Shown here: positions 60,465 to 60,475 of the stretch, one piece after another
How positions within the stretch are numbered: position 1 is the stretch's first letter
Layout: every line of letters begins with the position of its first letter
Assembly (NCBI GenBank): GCA_021299175.1
Contig: JAJTFY010000016.1
Span: 1-60,475, forward strand
Reading direction: 5' to 3'
Source: Chitinophagaceae bacterium
GTDB taxonomy: Bacteria > Bacteroidota > Bacteroidia > Chitinophagales > Chitinophagaceae
DNA length: 60,475 nt
Translations under genes and position numbers: made by a program
The notes under the pieces: generated by a model
Database searches by the model: none
What the model was told of the DNA's origin: nothing
What the model saw: the letters and a program-made list of their open reading frames with translations, nothing else

Positions 60465-60475
60465 CTGTTGAAGAG

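Overview
The window looks like a chromosomal stretch of a Bacteroidota bacterium, most likely Chitinophagaceae-like. This is inferred from gene content: a type IX secretion C-terminal domain, Oar-like TonB receptor, TamB, GH3-family protein, DUF1543, histone-like AAPKK protein and a Bacteroidota-type PolX. It is also supported by many -7 boxes of the TAnnTTTG type with a TTG about 19-20 nt upstream, and by the lack of clear Shine-Dalgarno sites. No phage, transposase, integrase, CRISPR array or rRNA is visible.

Layout. 1-12.6 kb: start of an ethanolamine-permease-like transporter (cut by the window edge), a three-domain secreted phosphodiesterase fusion, small secreted proteins, a PhoD-like phosphatase, DUF1543, a macroglobulin/plug protein, YtxH, an acyltransferase and a methyltransferase. 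12.6-19 kb: a minus-strand run of sulfatase, exported class V aminotransferase and an unrecognised large secreted protein. 19-25 kb: tRNA-Arg, desaturase, NagB-PIG-L fusion, glutaminyl cyclase, a secreted M43 protease with a shortened catalytic domain, and truB. 25-39 kb: Oar-like receptor, tamB, ggt, and a coupled PIG-L / 51-aa membrane protein / sodium-solute symporter operon. 39-41.4 kb: tRNA-Gly, tRNA-Leu(TAA), a glycosyltransferase, tRNA-Leu(GAG), then a 300-bp palindromic region ending in 73-bp tandem repeats. 41.4-46.8 kb: three sulfatases and a DUF1080 protein. 46.8-60.4 kb: housekeeping genes (mazG, polX, histone-like, rpmA-rplU, GH3, dxr, rseP, trmN6, tsaD, ABC permease, YitT-like, prfC).

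The two sulfatase regions and the PIG-L enzymes suggest use of sulfated and N-acetylated glycans, but no SusC/SusD pair and no sulfatase-maturing enzyme is present, so the pathway cannot be closed from this window.

Points of most interest: (i) nested, mutually exclusive hairpins plus exact 73-bp repeats between tRNA-Leu(GAG) and a sulfatase gene; (ii) prfC lacking about 67 residues of domain III and carrying a changed G3 motif; (iii) an M43 protease missing its Met-turn segment; (iv) several genes whose -7 box lies only 4-8 nt before the start codon, implying leaderless mRNAs; (v) the GDPD-like / beta-propeller / phosphoesterase fusion.
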